Source: a virus. Taken from it: a stretch of 34,084 nucleotides of DNA. The stretch covers positions 1-34,084 of IMG/VR virus record IMGVR_UViG_3300017917_003792; one strand, written 5' to 3'. A program made the translations under genes and the position numbers. Position 1 is the stretch's first letter, and every line of letters begins with the position of its first letter. Below, in pieces: positions 1-7,626 of this stretch. The notes under the pieces are model-generated. The model was given only the letters and a program-made list of their open reading frames with translations, did no database searches and had not been told where the DNA came from.

Positions 1-97
1 AAATACAACAACTGATCCAATAACTACAGGCGGTTTAACTTTAACGAATATAGGAACAGGAGTTGTTAGATCAACAAATGGTGAGGTTGTAGGTACT
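1..97. repeat. Terminal direct repeat, copy 1 (circular contig join)
   Basis: These 97 bases are identical to 33988-34084. The reading frame of the tail-fibre gene continues exactly through the join, with the same phase on both sides. This is the usual overlap of a circular or circularly permuted genome in assembly, not a biological terminal repeat, because it lies in the middle of a coding sequence. Confidence 0.95.
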
Positions 98-3000
98 TAT
101 GGATATGGTTTGGCGAATGGTGTTGCAACATTGGATTCAGGAGGTAAGATTCCTGCTGCCCAATTGCCATCTTCGGTAATGGAATATAAGGGTACATGGA
201 ATGCATCAACAAATACTCCAACTCTTGCTGATGGTACAGGTGATAATGGTGATGTTTATTTGGTAAATGTTGCAGGTTCACAGAACTTAGGATCAGGTAC
301 AATCTCATTTGCTGTAGGTGATTGGGTTGTATATAATGGAACGATTTGGCAAAAGTCTTTGAATAGCAATGCAGTTGCAAGTGTATTTGGCAGAACAGGA
401 ACAATAACTGCTCAGGAAGGTGATTATAATATTGATCAACTTGGGGATGTTGCAATAACATCTGCTGCTGCTAATGACTATTTAAGATACACAGGATCAT
501 CTTGGGTTAATACTCCTTTCCCTTCATTAATATCATCTGATAAACTTGTTCTTGCTGTTAGAAATAACTCAGGAGCAACAATAAACAAAGGTACTGTAGT
601 TTATATAAATGGTGCAACAGCAGGTTATCCAACAATTGCAAAGGCTATTGCAACAGGTGATACAACATCTGCTCAAACAATTGGTTTAGTTCAGGATAAT
701 ATTAGCAACAATTCTAATGGATATGTAGTTGCATATGGTCAAATAACAGGCATTGACACATCTGCATACACAGCAGGAACTCAACTTTATTTGTCACCTA
801 CAACTGCAGGTGGATTTACAAGCACAAAGCAATATGCTCCTAATCATCTGGTTTATGTTGGAGTTGTTACAACTCAGAATGCTGTAAATGGTGTGATTGA
901 GGTTCGTATAGGAAACGGTTTTGAATTATCAGAATTGCACGATGTGAGTGCACAGACTCCATCAAATAAAGATGGTATATTTTATAATTCAACAACTGAT
1001 CTTTGGGAAAGTAAAAGCATTGCAACTGTTTTGGGTTATACTCCTGAGCAGCCTTTGACTTTCTCTGCTCCTTTAAGCAGATCAACAAATACAGTTTCAA
1101 TTCCTGTTGCAACATCATCAGCAAATGGTTATTTATCATCTACAGATTGGACAACTTTTAATAATAAGCAAAATGCTTTAAATAATCCTTTATATCAATT
1201 AGCAGACATTTCAGAGCCTACTTATTCAGGTTCAACATATAATGCAGCGACAACATCAGGATATTTAAGGGTAAGTGGTGCATCAGATTCAAGAACAACA
1301 TTGATATTAAATGCATCAGGAAGTGTTGGCCCAATTCAGCAAGAATATAGTTATACAGGAAGTATAAGATGGAGAAATAAAACAGATTCATTAAATTGGA
1401 CTAATTGGAGATATTTATTATATTCTGATGGGGCTGGGTATACTGATAGAATTGCATATTTTGCAACTGATACTCAAATAGCAGGATTATCAACCAACAC
1501 ATATCCATCATTAACAGAATTAAGTTATGTTAAGGGTGTTACATCTTCTATTCAGACTCAAATTAATTCTAAAATAGGTGGAAGTGGTAGTTCTGGTAAT
1601 ATTGCATTATTTGATGGAAATGCAACTTTAACAAGCAGTGATTTAAAGCAATTATCTTCTACTGCATTAACATTAAATAATCCATCAAATGTATGGCCAA
1701 TAAGTTTTTCAAATGAAGCAGGAAGGTTTTTAATAAGGGGGGTAAATAATCAACCAACATTAATATTATATAGTGAGGCAGCATTTGGAACTGGTGATGA
1801 AATAGGTCAAATATGTTTAGGTGCTAAAGTTGGATCAACTACAAATAGTTTTGGAGGTGCCACAATTGATGGAGGTCTTGAAAATTCAACTAATGGTAGC
1901 GGTTATTTAAGATTTCGAACATATACATCAGCAGGTGTAGAAACTACTGCTTTAACATTAAATAGCTCTCAAGCTGCTATATTTACTTCTACAATTACTG
2001 CTTCAATAAATGCACTTACAACTACTGCAACTGCATTTGTTGTAAGCGATAGTGGAACACTAAAATCAAGAACTGCTGCTGAAATTAGAAGTGATATAGG
2101 AGCACAGGCTGTTTTAACTAATCCTGTAACAGGAACAGGTACAACAAATACATTACCAAAATTTACAGGGACAAGTACTATCGGAAATAGTTTATTTAGT
2201 GATGATGGCACTAATGGTGCTTTTGGTGGTACTAATTATAGTTCTGGTACAAGCGTAAGAACATTTAATATATCTTCTCCATTATATGCAGGATTAGCAT
2301 TTTGGACAAATAATGTAAATGCAGGAAGTATATTTTCTTATGGTGTAACTGGTAATTTAATTTTGAATGCTGATCCGACAAATGTTTATGCTGATTCAAC
2401 TTTATCATTAAATGTTGATGATATAGCAATTGCAACTTTCAAAGAAACTGGAATTACATTTACAAGATCGTTATCAGGTACAAGTTCATCATTAAGTTCA
2501 ACATCAACTGCAACGGCATTTATACCAACTGGATCAACAATACCTACAAATGGTATGTATAGAAGTGCTGCGAATAATCTTGATTTTTCAACAAATTCTA
2601 CAAGGGCATTTAACATTGGATCATCACAACAATCTACATTTTTCGGTACTGTATATGTAGGTACAACTAATAATGGTCAAGCAGGTACTATCTATTTAGA
2701 TTCATTTGAAGGATTTAATACAAGCATTTATTTTAATAGTTATGGAAGCAATTTCGCTCAATTAACTACAAATGGTCCAGGTTATTTTAATTTAAAAACA
2801 AGCAATGGAACGTCATTGATTGATGCATTTCATGTGAACATTGATGGAAATATTTTATACCCAAAAAATAATTCAAGAATATTTGGTGTTGCAAAAAGCG
2901 ATGCAGGAAATAATAATGGTGGAAATCTGACAATCAAAGCAGGTGGTGGTGTTGGAAGTGGCACAAGCGGTGATCTTTATTTAGGTGCAGGTAACGGAGG

Positions 3001-3871
3001 TGCGACAAATGGTAAAATACAATTTGGTCTTGCCCAGTCAACAAATAACAACACTGCTGGATTAGCAAGTACGTACATGACATTAACAAATGGCGGTGAT
3101 TTGTATTTAGGAAATACATCATTTACATCACCAAATGGTGCTGATAGATTTATGGGGATTTATGGGGGTCAAGATTGTAGTTTGATTTTACAAGATGCAG
3201 TTCAAACATGGGAATTGTATGTCAATGATGATTTTTATGTCACAGCAGGATCTACATCAAGATTACAAATTGATAGAACAACAGGAAATACAACATTAAC
3301 AGGAACAGCAGGGGCGATCAATACTGACATGGGTAATGGCGATATATTGACACTTTATGGTGGAACAATATCATCTGCAAATAGTGGTATCGGTATTGGA
3401 TTCACAAGAGCAGGAAGTCAACTTGGTTATATAAAAGCAGCAAGAGAAAATACAACAAATGAAGCATCATATCTTGCATTTGCAACTCAAACAAGTGCAG
3501 GAGCACATCCTGAAAGATTAAGAATAACAAGCACAGGAATGTTGAGGCATATTAATGCAAGTGTGAATGCAGAATTACATCATAGTGGTAGTATAACAAT
3601 TTCTGCATCTGGTGGCACAGCGACCATAACTTTAAAAAATGGAAGTTTAATATTTATAAGTGAGAATAACACAGGTACAGGAGCATTATTTTATGCAGGT
3701 TATTCGAGTGCTACTGTAGTAAAAATTGCTGATCCATCAGATATATTTGCTGTAAGTGATACTGCTAACAAAATATGTCTATACAAAAGTGCAAATACTG
3801 ATCAGGCAACAATAAAAAATAATAGATCAAATACAAATTTTACAGTTTATTCAATAAACAATTCAGATTAA
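1..3871 (+). CDS. Tail fibre / receptor-binding protein, C-terminal 1290 codons (continues from 33815)
   Basis: This is the larger part of a 1347-aa protein whose start is at 33815 across the contig join. Near the N-terminus it has the common fibre motif LDSGGKIPAAQLPS followed by a small domain (GDNGDVYLVN, VGDWVVYNG). Next come two modules typical of Bacteroidota phage fibres, VFGRTGTITAQEGDYN and GYLSSTDWTTFNNKQ. Long Ser/Thr/Asn/Gly-rich stretches with heptad-like repeats follow, and a C-terminal block includes SQLGYIKAARE and PERLRITSTG. No S74 intramolecular chaperone signature is visible at the C-terminus (ends SINNSD). It probably forms a trimeric fibre that binds the host surface. 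Function comes from module composition; the receptor is unknown. Confidence 0.85.
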   Translation, partial: NTTTDPITTGGLTLTNIGTGVVRSTNGEVVGTYGYGLANGVATLDSGGKIPAAQLPSSVMEYKGTWNASTNTPTLADGTGDNGDVYLVNVAGSQNLGSGTISFAVGDWVVYNGTIWQKSLNSNAVASVFGRTGTITAQEGDYNIDQLGDVAITSAAANDYLRYTGSSWVNTPFPSLISSDKLVLAVRNNSGATINKGTVVYINGATAGYPTIAKAIATGDTTSAQTIGLVQDNISNNSNGYVVAYGQITGIDTSAYTAGTQLYLSPTTAGGFTSTKQYAPNHLVYVGVVTTQNAVNGVIEVRIGNGFELSELHDVSAQTPSNKDGIFYNSTTDLWESKSIATVLGYTPEQPLTFSAPLSRSTNTVSIPVATSSANGYLSSTDWTTFNNKQNALNNPLYQLADISEPTYSGSTYNAATTSGYLRVSGASDSRTTLILNASGSVGPIQQEYSYTGSIRWRNKTDSLNWTNWRYLLYSDGAGYTDRIAYFATDTQIAGLSTNTYPSLTELSYVKGVTSSIQTQINSKIGGSGSSGNIALFDGNATLTSSDLKQLSSTALTLNNPSNVWPISFSNEAGRFLIRGVNNQPTLILYSEAAFGTGDEIGQICLGAKVGSTTNSFGGATIDGGLENSTNGSGYLRFRTYTSAGVETTALTLNSSQAAIFTSTITASINALTTTATAFVVSDSGTLKSRTAAEIRSDIGAQAVLTNPVTGTGTTNTLPKFTGTSTIGNSLFSDDGTNGAFGGTNYSSGTSVRTFNISSPLYAGLAFWTNNVNAGSIFSYGVTGNLILNADPTNVYADSTLSLNVDDIAIATFKETGITFTRSLSGTSSSLSSTSTATAFIPTGSTIPTNGMYRSAANNLDFSTNSTRAFNIGSSQQSTFFGTVYVGTTNNGQAGTIYLDSFEGFNTSIYFNSYGSNFAQLTTNGPGYFNLKTSNGTSLIDAFHVNIDGNILYPKNNSRIFGVAKSDAGNNNGGNLTIKAGGGVGSGTSGDLYLGAGNGGATNGKIQFGLAQSTNNNTAGLASTYMTLTNGGDLYLGNTSFTSPNGADRFMGIYGGQDCSLILQDAVQTWELYVNDDFYVTAGSTSRLQIDRTTGNTTLTGTAGAINTDMGNGDILTLYGGTISSANSGIGIGFTRAGSQLGYIKAARENTTNEASYLAFATQTSAGAHPERLRITSTGMLRHINASVNAELHHSGSITISASGGTATITLKNGSLIFISENNTGTGALFYAGYSSATVVKIADPSDIFAVSDTANKICLYKSANTDQATIKNNRSNTNFTVYSINNSD

Positions 3872-3872
3872 T

Positions 3873-4202
3873 ATGATAAATTATTCATGGATAATTCCAG
3901 AAAATGCTTTTCAGGTATTACAAAATGAAAATGGATTATTTAATGTTATTAAATATATAAAATGGATTAGGTGTGCAGAAGATATAGATAATGATATTAT
4001 ATATCAATCAGAGTATTCAAGCATATATGGTTGCCCTGATCCTAATGCTGATAACTATATTATATATGAAAATCTTACAGAGGAAATAGTTGTATCATGG
4101 TTGGAAAGCGGTTTAAATATGGAGAGAATTGATGGAGCATTAGCTAAAGATATTGCTAATCAAAAACTTCCTAAAACAGAAATTTTACCAAATCCTTTTT
4201 AA
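3873..4202 (+). CDS. Small conserved phage protein after the tail fibre
   Basis: 109 aa. It starts with ATG one base after the fibre stop codon, so it is probably co-translated. The order WIIPENAF, GLFNVIKYIKWIRCAED, YGCPDPNADNYIIYENLTEEIVVSWLES and a Pro-rich end (LPKTEILPNPF) resembles a small acidic protein family I know next to tail-fibre genes in marine and Bacteroidota phages. That family has no established function; the position suggests a fibre-associated or fibre-assembly role. No signal peptide or membrane segment is seen. Confidence 0.65.
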   Translation: MINYSWIIPENAFQVLQNENGLFNVIKYIKWIRCAEDIDNDIIYQSEYSSIYGCPDPNADNYIIYENLTEEIVVSWLESGLNMERIDGALAKDIANQKLPKTEILPNPF

Positions 4203-4214
4203 TATATACATTTG
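4184..4214 (+). promoter_or_regulatory. Bacteroidota-type promoter for the 4230-5079 pair
   Basis: A -33 box TTTA (4184-4187) is followed by 19 bp and a perfect -7 box TACATTTG (4207-4214). The downstream ATG at 4230 is 23 bp from the -7 box. It would separately transcribe the helical protein and spanin-like genes. Confidence 0.55.
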
Positions 4215-4229
4215 TATAAATTAAAAATT

Positions 4230-4619
4230 ATGACTAACAAAGACTTAATTATCACAGCCAATCTATTGGCAGCTAACATGGGCGATCAAACTACCAAAAC
4301 CCAAAAGAAACTTAGAAAGATTTATGACAAGATTAAACCTCTAATTGATTCCTATCAGGAGCAGCTTGAGGAATTAAGATTGGACAATGCATCTGTGGAT
4401 GATAAAGGAAACTTAATATTGGATGAAAAGGGTGCTTATAAGTTTTCAAAAGATGCTATTAAGAAACTCAATCAGCAGATCAAAGAATTGTCAGAAAAAG
4501 AAATTGAATTTAAACCTATTGAGGTACTCAACCCAGAAGGTTTAGAAATTCATGTGTATTTGCAGGGATGGCTAACAGGAGTTGAATTTAAGCAAGATGA
4601 GGAATCTGTTGATCTGTAG
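4230..4619 (+). CDS. Helical phage protein of unknown function
   Basis: 129 aa from ATG 4230; a TTG six codons upstream is possible but lies inside the promoter-like sequence. The protein is rich in charged helices (KTQKKLRKIYDKIKPLIDSYQEQLEEL, IKKLNQQIKELSEKEIEF) and ends in a short beta-like segment (LEIHVYLQGWLTGVEF). The pattern resembles small proteins found between fibre and lysis genes in Bacteroidota prophages. It shares 23 bp with the downstream lipoprotein gene, so translation is probably coupled. Function not recognised. Confidence 0.7.
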   Translation: MTNKDLIITANLLAANMGDQTTKTQKKLRKIYDKIKPLIDSYQEQLEELRLDNASVDDKGNLILDEKGAYKFSKDAIKKLNQQIKELSEKEIEFKPIEVLNPEGLEIHVYLQGWLTGVEFKQDEESVDL

Positions 4620-5079
4620 CCTGTTCTTAACAGGATGCCTTTCTGAGAGAAAACTTGCGGAAACCTGTGCAGAAAAATTCCCTGTCAAAGAGGAAATAAA
4701 AGAGGTTTTAATCATTGATACAGTACAATCTTTGCCAGATACTGTTGTAGTTCATTTTAAGGACTCAAATTTCACTTTTGTCTGCCCTCCTGTACAAACT
4801 ATCACCAAAACAAAAGAGGTCGTTAAAACTCAGGAAAATACTGCTAAAATTGAATCCTTAAAAAAGGTACATCAAAAAGAGATGGAAACCTATATTAAGG
4901 ATTTTGAGATGCATGAGCAAAACCACAATAAAGAGATAGAGAAGTTAAAGAAAGATTTAATCAACTCTCAAGAGAAGGTTGATAGTTTGCGGAAATTCAA
5001 ACGGTGGTTTTACATTTTAGTGCTTAGTTTAATTGCTATTTTTGCAATTCGTAATAGGTGGTTAAGATTCCCTCTGTAA
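4597..5079 (+). CDS. Candidate unimolecular spanin (lipoprotein with C-terminal membrane anchor)
   Basis: 160 aa from ATG 4597. The N-terminus is a short hydrophobic signal ending in a lipobox, LTGC with Cys14, so the mature protein would be anchored in the outer membrane. The middle (about 75-130) is a charged coiled coil (KKVHQKEMETYIKDFEMHEQNHNKEIEKLKKDL). A single membrane span (WFYILVLSLIAIFAI, about 138-152) lies eight residues before the end. Lipid at one end, coiled coil, and membrane span at the other is the architecture of u-spanins such as T1 gp11, which link inner and outer membranes for the last step of lysis. An Rz/Rz1 pair is not seen elsewhere. Assignment rests on architecture only. 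Confidence 0.65.
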   Translation: MRNLLICSLFLTGCLSERKLAETCAEKFPVKEEIKEVLIIDTVQSLPDTVVVHFKDSNFTFVCPPVQTITKTKEVVKTQENTAKIESLKKVHQKEMETYIKDFEMHEQNHNKEIEKLKKDLINSQEKVDSLRKFKRWFYILVLSLIAIFAIRNRWLRFPL

Positions 5080-5100
5080 GTACAGGGGGTTTCTTTTTTA
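5070..5100 (+). terminator. Rho-independent terminator after the spanin gene
   Basis: CCCTCTGT (5070-5077) pairs with ACAGGGGG (5082-5089) through an AAGT loop, giving 8 bp with one G-T pair, followed by TTTCTTTTTTA. The left arm overlaps the last two codons and the first base of the stop codon of the spanin-like gene. It closes the fibre/lysis unit before the regulatory region. Confidence 0.85.
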
Positions 5101-5284
5101 AAGTGTAATCTGTTGCACTTTATTCGGAATTATGCCGAATTAACCATGAAAATTCAACATAAAGTGTTATAAAATGCACATTAATTCGACTTATTATCCT
5201 TTATAAGATACATTGTAGCTCATATTTCCTATTTTTTGAGCTACAAATGAGCCGAATATGAGCCACAATCGGCTCAAAATAAAT
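5101..5284. promoter_or_regulatory. Repeat-rich regulatory region upstream of the early operon
   Basis: No gene is seen here. The stretch holds two imperfect direct repeats of the form AAGTGTnAT..TGCACnTTA..TTCG (5101-5126 and 5162-5187). It also has three inverted repeats: ATTCGG/CCGAAT (5122-5127 with 5135-5140), GTAGCTCA/TGAGCTAC (5215-5222 with 5237-5244) and TGAGCCG/CGGCTCA (5248-5254 with 5270-5276). A further TGAGCCA lies at 5259-5265. The repeats end just before the -33 box of the early promoter, as expected for operators bound by a dimeric regulator. A packaging or secondary replication site is a possible alternative. Confidence 0.6.
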
Positions 5285-5315
5285 TTTGCAGATTATAAAA
5301 AAGGGTTTATATTCG
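5285..5315 (+). promoter_or_regulatory. Early promoter with shared leader
   Basis: TTTG (5285-5288), 19 bp, then TATATTCG (5308-5315; one mismatch to TAnnTTTG). The transcript leader ends in AAACCACTTATTTATG at the start codon 5335, a near copy of the leader before the genes at 16817, 18449 and 27824 (minus). It is likely the main promoter for recombination and replication genes. Confidence 0.7.
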
Positions 5316-5334
5316 CAATCTAAACCACTTATTT

Positions 5335-5592
5335 ATGCAATTAAAACACATCAAATCCGATGTTTACCACCTGATTGGTGGCGATTACATCAATTGTTTC
5401 CTCACAGAACGAGAACTTCTCAGATTAATTAAAGACAATGACATTGCCGATGTTTACAAAACAGCAATCGGTTGGTTTGTCAATCACGATCTTGGTCAAC
5501 TTCCGTTTCATCACTACCTTAAAGTTATTTCACAAAATGCATTGGATTCTCTTTGTATAATTTTAAACAATGGCATATATGAAAACCAATAG
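5335..5592 (+). CDS. Hypothetical protein, first gene of the early operon
   Basis: 85 aa, ATG 27 bp downstream of the -7 box. Sequence features: MQLKHIKSDVYHLIGGDY, TERELLRLIKDNDIADVYKTA, and a C-terminal helix. It has no cysteine cluster, membrane segment or recognised motif. First genes of phage early operons often encode host-takeover or regulatory proteins, but nothing in the sequence proves this. It overlaps the next gene by 23 bp. Confidence 0.65.
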   Translation: MQLKHIKSDVYHLIGGDYINCFLTERELLRLIKDNDIADVYKTAIGWFVNHDLGQLPFHHYLKVISQNALDSLCIILNNGIYENQ

Positions 5593-5779
5593 ACTTTACA
5601 TTCCTGTTTCAGCACAGGAATACATTCAAAATCAATTTAAAGACAAAGTAACATTTGAAGTGCAAACAGAAAATACTGTTGCTGCTATATTTGAAGATGA
5701 ATTAACTTCATTAGATATAACAGACATATTTTTTGCAGGTGCTTTTTGGGGCATTAATAAATCACTTAAAACAACATAA
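5570..5779 (+). CDS. Hypothetical small early protein
   Basis: 69 aa from ATG 5570, or 66 aa from ATG 5579, where the better match to a normal N-terminus (MKTNRLYIPVSAQEYIQNQF) begins. Predicted alpha/beta, with a hydrophobic Gly/Ala/Phe patch (DIFFAGAFWGINKSLKTT) at the end. Family not recognised. It overlaps the gene upstream and ends one base before the ATG of the annealing-protein-like gene, so it belongs to the early operon. Confidence 0.6.
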   Translation: MAYMKTNRLYIPVSAQEYIQNQFKDKVTFEVQTENTVAAIFEDELTSLDITDIFFAGAFWGINKSLKTT

Positions 5780-5780
5780 A

Positions 5781-6374
5781 ATGCAAACAGTAAAAATCAA
5801 AGGCAAAGACTATGTACCTGTTCATGAGAGAATCAAATGGCTCAATGAAAATTATGAGTACAATATTCAATCAGATTATCAGTATTATTCAGAACGTAAA
5901 ATGTGGGTAGTCAAAGCGACTCTGACAATTCATGGAGCTGAAAGAGATTACATTTATACAGGACTTGCACAGGAAATTGAATCAGATAATTACAGAGAAG
6001 TAAATCACACATCTGCTCTGGAAAATGCAGAAACTTCTGCTGTAGGTAGAGCCTGTGCAATGGCTAACATTGGGATAGATACAGGCATTGCATCTGCCGA
6101 TGAAGTCCAGAAGGCAATCAATAGAGTTGAGGAAATAGATGAGGAAGGCAGACTTTATCTGCTCACCTTACTCGAAAATACAACCTATGAGGAAAGACAA
6201 AAGGAACAATTAGCAGTTAGGATTAGTAACATAAAGACTCAGGCTGAATATGACAAAGCACTTTCAAATCTTCAAATGAATCAGATTCAGGACAAAGACA
6301 GAATAAGCATGGGTTTAAATTACTCGCAAACAGACATCAAAAAAACAATTAAGAATGTTAGAGAAGTACAATGA
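5781..6374 (+). CDS. Erf/Sak-like single-strand annealing protein (tentative)
   Basis: 197 aa from ATG 5781; an upstream TTG in the same frame would add 16 residues inside the previous gene and is less likely. The N-terminal half is beta-rich (KIKGKDYVPVHERIKWLNENY, MWVVKATLTIHG). It is followed by TSALENAETSAVGRACAMANIGIDTGIASADEVQ (residues 77-110), in the place of the Tyr-Ala-Arg-Arg helix of Erf/Sak recombinases. This pattern recurs in phage proteins annotated as ssDNA-binding or annealing proteins beside SSB genes, which fits the neighbours here. Expected role: annealing of single strands during recombination or concatemer formation. The C-terminal third is variable and helical. Confidence 0.55.
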   Translation: MQTVKIKGKDYVPVHERIKWLNENYEYNIQSDYQYYSERKMWVVKATLTIHGAERDYIYTGLAQEIESDNYREVNHTSALENAETSAVGRACAMANIGIDTGIASADEVQKAINRVEEIDEEGRLYLLTLLENTTYEERQKEQLAVRISNIKTQAEYDKALSNLQMNQIQDKDRISMGLNYSQTDIKKTIKNVREVQ

Positions 6375-6720
6375 GCACTACCAAAGGATGATCAAATATC
6401 TTGAGCAGCCTATGCCAAAAGAAATAGAGGAACTGATTGAGAGATTAAATAACCTGACAATTTTAATGACAAGATCAGGGCAGTACCTGACTGAATGCCA
6501 ATATAAAATTGATGAGGTTATTGACATCGAATGCAAAGTCAACCTTGAACTATTGGATAAATTCTCAGCATCAACCTTTAATATGATGATAAAGGCTAAG
6601 GCAAAGGATTGGAATAGGTTAAAAATAGGATTTGAAAGATGCAACTCAGCATCTGTTCATCAGATAGATGCCATCAGAACTTTAATTTCATACGAAAAAG
6701 CAAAAATGCAAATTTTATGA
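6355..6720 (+). CDS. Hypothetical helical protein
   Basis: 121 aa, ATG overlapping the previous gene by 20 bp. Almost entirely helical (PKEIEELIERLNNLTILMTRSGQYLTECQYKIDEVIDIE), with a C-terminal HQIDAIRTLISYEKAKM segment. Similar small proteins lie between recombinase and SSB-like genes in Bacteroidota phages, where they may be accessory to recombination. That role is inferred only from position. It ends in the ATGA overlap with the next gene. Confidence 0.65.
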   Translation: MLEKYNEHYQRMIKYLEQPMPKEIEELIERLNNLTILMTRSGQYLTECQYKIDEVIDIECKVNLELLDKFSASTFNMMIKAKAKDWNRLKIGFERCNSASVHQIDAIRTLISYEKAKMQIL

Positions 6721-6917
6721 ACTCTTATCAGCAACTCCCCCCACAGGAAAGAATGGTCATTGTTGCTAAAATCTACCATCACATCTGGTATTCAGAGGAT
6801 AGATATAATGAACTAATGACTATTTTAGAAGATTGGGATCAGAATCCCACAAAAGAGGCTAAATTTTTAAATGACATAACAAATGGAACAGAACTCAAAG
6901 AATCAGAACTTTGCTAA
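6717..6917 (+). CDS. Hypothetical 66-aa early protein
   Basis: I choose ATG 6717, which shares ATGA with the previous stop codon. The longer in-frame reading begins inside the upstream gene, and MNSYQQLPPQERMVIVAKIYHHIWYSEDRY looks like a natural N-terminus. Helical and acidic; no recognised domain. It overlaps the SSB-like gene by 35 bp. Confidence 0.6.
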   Translation: MNSYQQLPPQERMVIVAKIYHHIWYSEDRYNELMTILEDWDQNPTKEAKFLNDITNGTELKESELC

Positions 6918-7110
6918 GGGTATTTATTTGACAAAGAAACAAGGTAAAAACGGAGAATTTCTCGAACTCGCAATCAAAGATGCAGAATCATACAAAAAGT
7001 ATGTTTGTTTTTTATCTAAAAAAAAGGACAAATACGGGAATGATTTCTATGTTATCTATGACAAGATTAAAGAAAATCAAACAAAACCAGAATCAGATTT
7101 ACCATTTTAA
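6883..7110 (+). CDS. Minimal SSB-like protein with an SSB-type C-terminal tip
   Basis: 75 aa. The body (GIYLTKKQGKNGEFLELAIKDAESYKKYVCFLSKKKDKYGNDFYVIYDK) reads as a five-strand beta pattern with Lys-rich loops, compatible with a compact OB-like fold. The chain ends in PESDLPF, matching the acidic D-D-[IL]-P-F tip through which bacterial SSB recruits replication and repair proteins. It stands between the annealing-protein-like gene and the DnaA-IV gene. It is far shorter than classical SSB (about 110 aa for the OB fold alone), so fold and ssDNA binding are inference; the tail motif is seen directly. Confidence 0.5.
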   Translation: MEQNSKNQNFAKGIYLTKKQGKNGEFLELAIKDAESYKKYVCFLSKKKDKYGNDFYVIYDKIKENQTKPESDLPF

Positions 7111-7119
7111 AACCAAAGC

Positions 7120-7617
7120 ATGAAAAATATAGATGAAATGAGGATTAATTCAAATATCCTTAAAAATGAGAAAGGGACAGCTATAGTAACAAGAAACACA
7201 ATCCTGAATATGATCAATGATTTTAACCACATGATCAAATCCAATGAGGATAGTGTCAGGAAACTGCAAAGATTATTGGAGCATTATCCATTGACTAAAA
7301 AGGTTGAAGTATTTAAGCATAAACCTGCTGATGAGATTATTGCAACTGTCAATCATGTTTTTGATACTGACTGTAGATTAAAAACAAGACACAGGAGAGT
7401 CACAGATGCGAGGCATTGTGTCTGTAGTTTACTAAGGACATATACTGATTTATCACATAAAGAGATTGGAGAGTATCTGTCAACCTTTGCAGATCATACA
7501 ACTGTTATCAGTTCTGTAAAGAAATGCAAAAGTCTTTTAGAGGTGGATGATGTGTTTAAAAATAAGTATAACCAATGCAAAGAAATAATTGAAGGTAGAT
7601 TGAAAATAAATCAGTAA
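7120..7617 (+). CDS. Stand-alone DnaA domain IV-like DNA-binding protein
   Basis: 165 aa. Residues about 68-160 match the C-terminal DNA-binding domain of DnaA: KPADEIIATVNHVF, then TDARHCVCSLLRTYTDLSHKEIGEYLSTFADHTTVISSVKK, with the signature DHTTVI (125-130) and a basic loop KTRHRRVTDAR before it. The AAA+ ATPase (domain III) is absent and replaced by a short helical N-terminus (1-60). It should bind DnaA-box-like sites but cannot assemble the ATP-driven DnaA helix by itself. Next to the organizer gene and its iterons it is likely part of origin recognition, or a competitor of host DnaA. Confidence 0.8.
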   Translation: MKNIDEMRINSNILKNEKGTAIVTRNTILNMINDFNHMIKSNEDSVRKLQRLLEHYPLTKKVEVFKHKPADEIIATVNHVFDTDCRLKTRHRRVTDARHCVCSLLRTYTDLSHKEIGEYLSTFADHTTVISSVKKCKSLLEVDDVFKNKYNQCKEIIEGRLKINQ

Positions 7618-7622
7618 TTTTG
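7615..7622 (+). promoter_or_regulatory. -7 box TAATTTTG at the 5' end of the structured RNA
   Basis: TAATTTTG fits TAnnTTTG exactly. No TTTG is found at the ideal -33 spacing; TTG lies at 7589-7591, so the spacing is too long. With the normal distance, transcription would start at about 7627, i.e. at the base of hairpin 1 and at the ATG of the 27-aa reading frame. Confidence 0.35.
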
Positions 7623-7626
7623 TTTT

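Noticed and set aside
1-97. True direct terminal repeats of a linear virion genome
   Set aside because: Repeat lies within one continuous gene and is only 97 bp; assembly overlap of a circular map explains it.
66-3122. Several minus-strand open frames within the tail-fibre gene
   Set aside because: Low-complexity His/Leu/Gln- or Val/Ala-rich translations opposite a repetitive coding gene; no promoters or start context.
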